Source of the DNA: Linanthus parryae
Taxonomy: Eukaryota; Streptophyta; Magnoliopsida; Ericales; Polemoniaceae
Direction: 5' to 3'
Assembly: GCA_023055425.1 (NCBI GenBank)
Contig: JALGPY010000001.1
Location: 31,547,001-31,611,000, forward strand
Length of the DNA: 64,000 nt
Of this stretch, positions 58,172 to 64,000 are shown piece by piece. Position 1 is the first letter of the stretch. Each line of letters begins with the position of its first letter. The notes below the pieces were generated by a model that saw only the letters and a list, made by a program, of their open reading frames with translations, had not been told where the DNA came from and did no database searches. A program made the translations under genes and the position numbers.

Positions 58172-58800
58172 CTTGGGGGCATGTTGGACCCGGCGAGGCC
58201 CAGTGAGTCTTCGTGACGGGAGACATCGGGAGGGAAAAATACCAGCTTTGTTCGTAAGGAGGAGGAAGACTTTGTAGCAGACGAGAGACTTCAAGTCAAG
58301 GTGGAGATTTGCTAGAATGATGCCTTGAAGTTAGAAGACACTCAACGGAAGAACGAAGCAGTGAAGTTCGTAGGGTCTTCGCAGAAGACAAGAAGTCTTC
58401 GTACAAAGACAACCCGGATGCAGGATCAGGAAAAGTCTTCCCATAATGGTCTCCTCTGTCTCAAAGTAGGAAGACCTTCGTACAAAGGGTCTTTGCACGA
58501 ACAGTCTTCGTACAAAGACAACGTGTCTTCGCACGAAGACAATCCTGGAGGCACAAAAAAGTGAATGGACTGTTTCCTTATTGTATCAGGGTGGTTTTGG
58601 GGGCTATAAAAGGTTCCTTTGGATTTCTATGAACGTATGTAAGCATTGTAAACGTTTCTCCTCGGCTGAATAAAGGTCTTTCTTCCCCATGGACATAGTT
58701 AGCTCAATTTGGGCTAGCGAACCACGTTACACTTGTGTTTTACATCTTTCGTTATGGTTCGTGAGGCAAGTGATCGAGCGAATTGCCAAAACAATTTGGG
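58172..58800 (+). mobile_element. Copia polypurine tract and 3' LTR
   Basis: CTTGGGGGCA (58172-58181) is the polypurine tract, and the LTR starts TGTTGGACCCGG at 58182. Inside: about five AGTCTTCGTACAAAGACAAC-type units at 58370-58550, a TATA box (CTATAAAAGG, 58604-58613), an AATAAAGG polyadenylation-like signal near 58670, and GCGAACCACGTTACACTTG near 58718. The right end is uncertain, near 58790-58800. No 5' LTR copy is in the window. Confidence 0.75.
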
Positions 58801-60041
58801 TATACACATCTTCAAATGACAGCATATGGTAGGTTTACTTGGGATGAGAAAATTAGGTTCACCCCTTCCCTGCTTCAAAAAATTTTCTTATAGGTTACAA
58901 TTTGTGTTCAGTAATACCACGAATAAGGGAATTAGGTTATGATTTTTATGAAAGAATATACTTAAGGCATGCAGCAGTATCTGGATAGAGCTTCAATATG
59001 ACTAATTAGATATTGTGAAGTCACTCCTTCCCAGCTTTTCAGACTTTCACCTAGTTGCGGGTTCATTTTATGACCCCCGCCATTTCCTCATTACAGCTTA
59101 ATAAAGTTTTCCTTAAAAAATGACTTTAAGTAAAATAACCCAGTGCCATTATTTTGTAAATTTGCAAGAAAGTATTAGAAGTTTAACTTAAACTAATTAC
59201 CTCAAAGTGAATGTAAAATTATTAAAATTTAGTTAGTTTCCTGATTTATCTGATTGTCTCAAGTCTGGAGAGCTGGATACTGCTAAGTACGAAGTAGTAC
59301 TAATGATTACTAATCTGAAATAAAACATGCAATGTAGGATGAGATCGATACTTTTTATGGACATATGAGCTATAGAGAGATTTATGGGGGGGGGGGGGGG
59401 GTCTATAGAGAAAAAAAAAAGGGTGTCTTTATCCTATTGTTTAGATTTTATATGAAGGATGAACACACCTAGAAACAGTGAAGATGAAATTTTAGTAGCA
59501 AAGACATTCTCTCACTTTTCTTAACCAGTACTGTACTATACAAATGAGGTTAACTAGTTTGGCCATGATCAGGACGGAGCCGTATAGGCAAGTGAACAAG
59601 TACGACGTACTTCAGACATTTTTGGATTCAAATATAAATTTGTTTTGTTTTGAGTCAAATAACTATATTGACCAAGTCCTCATCCTATTTAGTATTGCCT
59701 TAATATTGCCTGCCTTGGATAAATATATGCTATCTCAGGTAGCCGTTCATCAACTATGCACTAGTATTATTATTCTTTCACGGATGTTGAGTTATACTCT
59801 GTCAGCCTAAGTCTTCTGTTTTTCTCTGTATGTTATTTTCTGTTCATGCGAATGTAGCTGTTACACGAGGAAGAACATTTCAAATCTAGGGACGACATAA
59901 ACTCATATACTCGCACCTCAAGGCATGGACATGAACTAATGTCTCCATATAAATATAGCTTTCACACAACTCTTATGTTTGTCTGCACCACTCAAACTCA
60001 TATAGTAATTAGTTTGTCTCCTTCCACAAAGATCTCTAAAA
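58801..60041. other. AT-rich spacer
   Basis: No gene seen. A G-run lies at 59387-59401. It includes the upstream region of the germin-like pseudogene. Confidence 0.4.
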
Positions 60042-60545
60042 ATGACGAGTAGAATTATCTGTGTATTATTCACAATCTTGGCTCTGTCCTTCTGTGTTGC
60101 ACTGGTAGCTGACCACAGTCCTCTCCAAAACTTCTTTGTAGCAGACAATAATAATCATGCCACTTACATATTAATCGATCAATATCTAAAATTAAAGTTC
60201 GTGGTAAAAAGAAACTTAGGGTTTGTAATGATTTCTGCTAATAATAAACTTCATTTTTATTCTGGCTAACAGTACTTTGGCACAATATCTTTTTTTATTT
60301 GCTAATTACTACTATTGTATAGTTAGGTTGTAGTATTACTTTTGTCTTTTTCATGGACGTACAGTGCTGGTAAATGGTTTGGGATGTTAGAACCCGAGCA
60401 TGGTTGGATCGAGTGACTTCTCCTTCAATGGGCTTCATGTTGCTGGGAACACATCAAATGCAAATGGTTCGGTGAAGCCAGTATTTGCAGTTCAACTACC
60501 AGGACTCAATACGCTTGGGCTCTCTATGGCAAGGATTGACTATGC
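60042..60545 (+). pseudogene. Germin-like protein pseudogene (cupin), 5' part
   Basis: Exon 1 opens MTSRIICVLFTILALSFCVA, a signal peptide, then DHSPLQNFFVAD; the usual form is DPSPLQDFCVAD, so one conserved Cys is Phe. An intron ends at TACAG (60364). Exon 2 gives VLVNGLGC, an in-frame TAG (about 60390), then DFSFNGLHVAGNTSN, VKPVFAVQLPGLNTLGLSM, ARIDYA. Homology stops there, before the metal-binding HTHP and cupin core. Germin-like proteins are secreted Mn-binding cupins (some with superoxide dismutase or oxalate oxidase activity) of the cell wall. Truncation, the stop and the missing His residues mean no function. Confidence 0.88.
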
Positions 60546-60856
60546 AGTCTTTGATGATTTTCAAACATTAAGGATAGTTGCTACTTATCTAACTAAACAC
60601 AAGTGTGAGTTCTGTAGGTTACCGTTTATTTGGGATATCAGTTACTGGAGAATGGAGACAAGATCAATCAAATTGGTTCTTATACTGGCTAGACTACAAT
60701 GCAATTGAAGCCAAACTGATGAGTGTCCGCCCAATAAGGCTTCAGGCTTTTAATCCTGACGATTGTAACGATGTTGTTTTAGCTCGACTAAAGAGCAGCA
60801 TATTTTTCCTTTCTCTTGTTTACGTGTCTTCTTCTCATTCTTTGTTTCCCATCTGA
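60546..60856 (+). other. Unrecognised protein-like segment fused to the germin remnant
   Basis: Directly after the germin homology a new sequence begins. One frame (60605-60856) reads GYRLFGISVTGEWRQDQSNW, then FLYWLDYNAIEAKLMSVRPI and RLQAFNPDDCNDVVLARLKS, preceded by an acceptor-like TTCTGTAG. Its composition looks like real protein rather than chance, but I do not recognise a family. It may be an exon of another gene joined by rearrangement. Confidence 0.4.
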
Positions 60857-61071
60857 TAACTAACGACCATATAAATAACCTTTAGTTCATTCTGTTTTGG
60901 TTAATGATAGATTTCACATTTTATTGTTTTATCCTTTACTTATTATTCTTCTTCATTCTCTCTCTCCCTCTCTCTCTCGTGTGAAACCTTATACTTCATC
61001 TCCATCTTTCATTTTTTTTTAATATGGTATCTGAAGGACGAACATGATATATCACATACAGATCTACAACG
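60857..61071. other. Non-coding spacer with CT repeat
   Basis: A short (CT)n lies at about 60956-60980. A plus-strand TGGTATCTGAAGG at 61025 resembles a PBS but has no LTR to support it. Confidence 0.4.
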
Positions 61072-61499
61072 TGAATTATAGCGGAAGATTCATGTGTTTA
61101 CCTTGTCTTCCTTAGCTCCTATGCACAGCGGATGATCGTAGGATGCTTGCTTTCACGTGCCCTTCTTGCTCCCACAGTCTGGCTCGAATCACTAGGACGA
61201 AAGCTCTAATCCACACCAAGTTCCACCAATGGAGGCTAGTTAGAGAGAGAGTCTAGGGTTTACTGTATTATGATCAGCACATGATCTCTACAGTAGTGTG
61301 TATTATTATGACTCTAGCACGCATAATAATGTAGGAGGCTGTCTCCTTATATAGATAGACTTATACCCAATTGCAACGTTACCCCCTAGGGTTTATGTCC
61401 TTGCTACTAACCCCATAAGGTTTGAGCTTGTCTCTCCTAAACCCATAAGCTTAGGATAATTGCATTGGGCACCTCACATGGGCGCACCAAATGCTAACA
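61072..61499 (-). mobile_element. Copia 3' LTR (minus strand)
   Basis: The LTR runs from TGAATTATAGCGG to AATGCTAACA (428 bp, TG...CA). At its right edge the minus strand reads GTGCGAGTGGGAGA, a polypurine tract, so the element body lies to the right. The minus strand leaves a TTATATAGATAGAC-like TATA region near 61350. The other LTR is beyond the window. Confidence 0.75.
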
Positions 61500-64000
61500 T
61501 CTCCCACTCGCACAGTGGGGTTGCACAAATACAGTAGGTCTGGTCTCCCTCAATCTCCAACTATTATCATATGCCAAAGTGTTTTGTGGCCTTGGTGTGT
61601 GACTGTGAGAGAACCTGCATTTCGGGAGTTCCATACTCTAAACTCATACGAGACGAGCTACCAGCAGGCGCACTCAACCTCAAGAAATAATGCAATACAT
61701 ATATATATATATCTCTCGTATCCCCCAGATTTTGTCAATTGTCATCTCGTAGACCATAAGCACCTACCTTGTCCCGAAGGTCGTGCATCAATGAGTCTAC
61801 ATCTCCTTTATTACATTCATATCCTGCATGATCCCATAAGATCTTGTAGGTGGGCCCAATGAAAGTGATAAAGAGCGATGCAATGAGAATCTTCCTTTAC
61901 ATCCATTGTCGATTTGATTCAGAGTCAGCTGCTTTCCTAGCAATGTCCTGGTAGGCCGAATCATTCATAGCCGTGAGGTGTCACGCTAAAGTAGCATCAC
62001 CTAACCGTCTCTCCACGACATGGATAAAAGTACTAAGGGTATACAGTGTCAATCATTCTTATATGATCGACGAGGCTCACACGGCGAGGAATCACAGGGA
62101 CTAGTTCTACTCGCCACCTCATGTCACTCATCAGCACGCGTTATCTCGTAAGATGTGCGCCATAGTGTTTGGACTCTAATCAGAGCACATGTCCTATCCC
62201 ATAGGAACCACTATACAGATGTAAGTCCAACAGCCCATATGACTATTAACCCGAGTACTGAATGTTGCACATATGCAAACGAAATCAGTTCTCTCATCTG
62301 GCTTCCTCTACGCAGACTATACATGGTTCGGGGTAGTAACCATGCTCGAATGGCCATAAACCAATCTCACCTTGGAACTTATTCCAATGCGACAAATGAA
62401 TCCGTCTGACAGGGTCTTGCACTATTGATAGATGTTCAGCTCTTGTCATAGGCCATGCGCCTTATGATAGGATTCATCATATCATAGGCTTCTAGCACTT
62501 ATCGGGATTCTGTCTCATCTTCTACTCACCTGGACTACCCAAGGTATCGTAAAGGCGGTTGCTCGTGTGAGGGAGACAACCTAGTGTCTGCGCGACATGT
62601 TCTATGCTAGTACAGGATATGTAAACGTATCATACACGTATCATAACAACATGTAGCATGAAAAGTCCAATTAAAATCCAATTATCAATGTCTCATATGC
62701 TCATCAATCATATTGCCAGTGATCGACTACCGACTCCCAATTGTCTCAAGCAATCCACAAAGACGATTCTTATGTGGTTTAGGAATGGGAGGTGCCTACA
62801 CTTTTGGCCCCTAGTCGATCTACTCCAAGATTACTCTTCAGGTAGTTATTTCACCTTTTGTGAAACAGTACCCTTTTCTATATGTTTGGCTTTATCAAAG
62901 GTACTGAATCCGTACGCTAGCACTACAGGTTGGTTGACAGCTCATAAGCTAATCAGAAACCTTTTTATCCAAACATATTTCTGTCCGGTGATAGAACAGG
63001 CAATCGTGCTTCGCTTCCATGATCGATGGAGCGGTCTAATACGATTGTGAAACACTTATGCTGCAGTTCCATGCGATGTGTATGTCATCTAGCATGGACT
63101 ATATCCTGAGGCGGATCCACGTGCATCTAGGTCCCCACCCTAGTCAGCATGCATAGCTTGCTAGTCGAAGCATCATCTCCGATAGTCATAGCACGTGATC
63201 CTTCGTACAGAGTATCCTTTTGGTTGCAATCTGGTGTCTTAAGTTAGATTTCCTGAAATCCACTCTTCCGATTGCATAAGGTTTGTGGGGTCTCAGTATA
63301 TACCATAGTATATAGCAGACTCACACTGCATCGGGCACTTTGTTCATTTGGTCAACCTAGTATGGTGTCTTCTAGGGCACATATTCAGGCTTATAAAATC
63401 CCGCAGCGAGCTATAGGAGTATCACATGGCTTTGGGTCCATAATATGGAATCGTTCAGAGTATCTTCTTGGTGTGCGCCTTTTGCGACAGTATAAGAAGT
63501 CCTTCTGAACGAACGAGAATGCATCTCGCCCTACCAATATCCTTCATCACAAATCGAGAGGATAACCACCCAATAGTGTATGTGAAATAGTCCTTAGACT
63601 CTCCTGGAAAATAGTGTGTCATTCATAATAAGTGACGTGATCATCTACTCTCTACTGTTGAGAGTGATATGTAACGGTTTTTCATCCTTTGACAAAATAC
63701 TACTGACTTTAGCGGACTAGTTAAGACCATACATGGACTTAATTAGCTTGCACCTATTTGTGCATCTGATCATACATCTCGAAACCCTGTGGTCGAGTCA
63801 TACAAATCACCTCTCTGATTTCTCCATTTAGAAATTCAGTCGTCACGTTTATCGAGAATGGAGCCTCATTTCCATCATCACAACTATTACCGATATCTCT
63901 GCAAGTCTTATGCCTTACTGTGCTTCCGTCTGTGTCACTCTGACTGACCTTGGAAATTCATTCATTTCCAATAGCCTAATATCCAGTTGGAAAAGTCAAC
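61500..64000 (-). pseudogene. Degenerate Copia pol, running off the window
   Basis: The minus strand from 64000 leftwards shows RT blocks in broken frames: TTEFLNGEIREVICMTRPQG and FEMYDQM (about 63770-63870), KLIKSMYGL (about 63730), WLSSRFVMKDIGRARCI (about 63510-63570), LLILSQKAHTKKIL (about 63465-63500), and a MDPKPCDTPIA-like block (about 63400-63450). Further left (61500-63300) RNase H is too decayed to read. Numerous stops. It is clearly older than the Copia copies at 42-45 kb and 56-58 kb. Confidence 0.78.

Noticed and set aside
61021..61040. Plus-strand PBS-like TGGTATCTGAAGG
   Set aside because: The sequence to its left lacks a TG...CA LTR, and the adjacent Copia LTR is on the opposite strand.
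1..64000. CRISPR-like or bacterial/phage system
   Set aside because: No regularly spaced identical repeats, no operon structure; all recognisable proteins are plant nuclear or plant transposon families.

Overview
The window is nuclear DNA from a flowering plant. It is AT-rich (eudicot-like, species not determined), has genes with GT-AG introns, and is dominated by transposable elements nested inside one another. I see no rRNA, tRNA, CRISPR or prokaryotic signal. The only clearly intact host gene is a minus-strand class-3 lipase of the oil-body-lipase (OBL1) type at 28000-29839. Five exons join in phase to 480 codons with a complete Ser/Asp/His set.

Layout, left to right. 1-1400: minus-strand Ty3/gypsy gag, PBS and LTR remnant carrying a Stowaway-like MITE. 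1449-2926: 5'-truncated LINE with poly(A) and a 10-bp target-site duplication (TSD). 3000-3450: duplicated AT-rich segment, SINE-like unit and a long TA repeat. 3839-7060: decayed FAR1/MULE-type transposase gene, split by a solo LTR (4330-4780) and a 1.05-kb foldback element (4911-5964). 7129-7820: TIR element with a GC-rich core. 8581-24735: complete 16.2-kb CACTA element (CACTA-1, TSD ATG). Its TNP2 gene is broken, but its second gene (Transposase_24 type) is open through six exons. 24736-27393: Copia remnant and LTR pieces. 28000-29839: lipase gene. 30706-31376: hAT element. 31513-31890: LINE RNase H tail. 32593-37816: second CACTA element (TSD AAC) carrying exons of two unrelated host genes, an alpha/beta-hydrolase and NOB1, on one strand. 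37829-39001: a MITE and a hAT element with a perfect 8-bp TSD. 40735-50100: minus-strand Copia element, with a third CACTA element (45397-49455) inside its gag. 54096-56085: small CACTA-like remnant and a gypsy-type LTR. 56085-58800: plus-strand Copia pol and 3' LTR. 60042-60545: germin-like protein pseudogene. 61072-64000: another minus-strand Copia element running off the window.

The genes do not form a pathway. What is coherent is the order of insertion: several elements sit inside older coding sequence, and removing them rejoins the interrupted frame. I found no evidence for a previously undescribed biological system. The strongest novelty candidates are the double gene-capture CACTA element, the unequal decay of the two genes in CACTA-1, and the dispersed foldback family.
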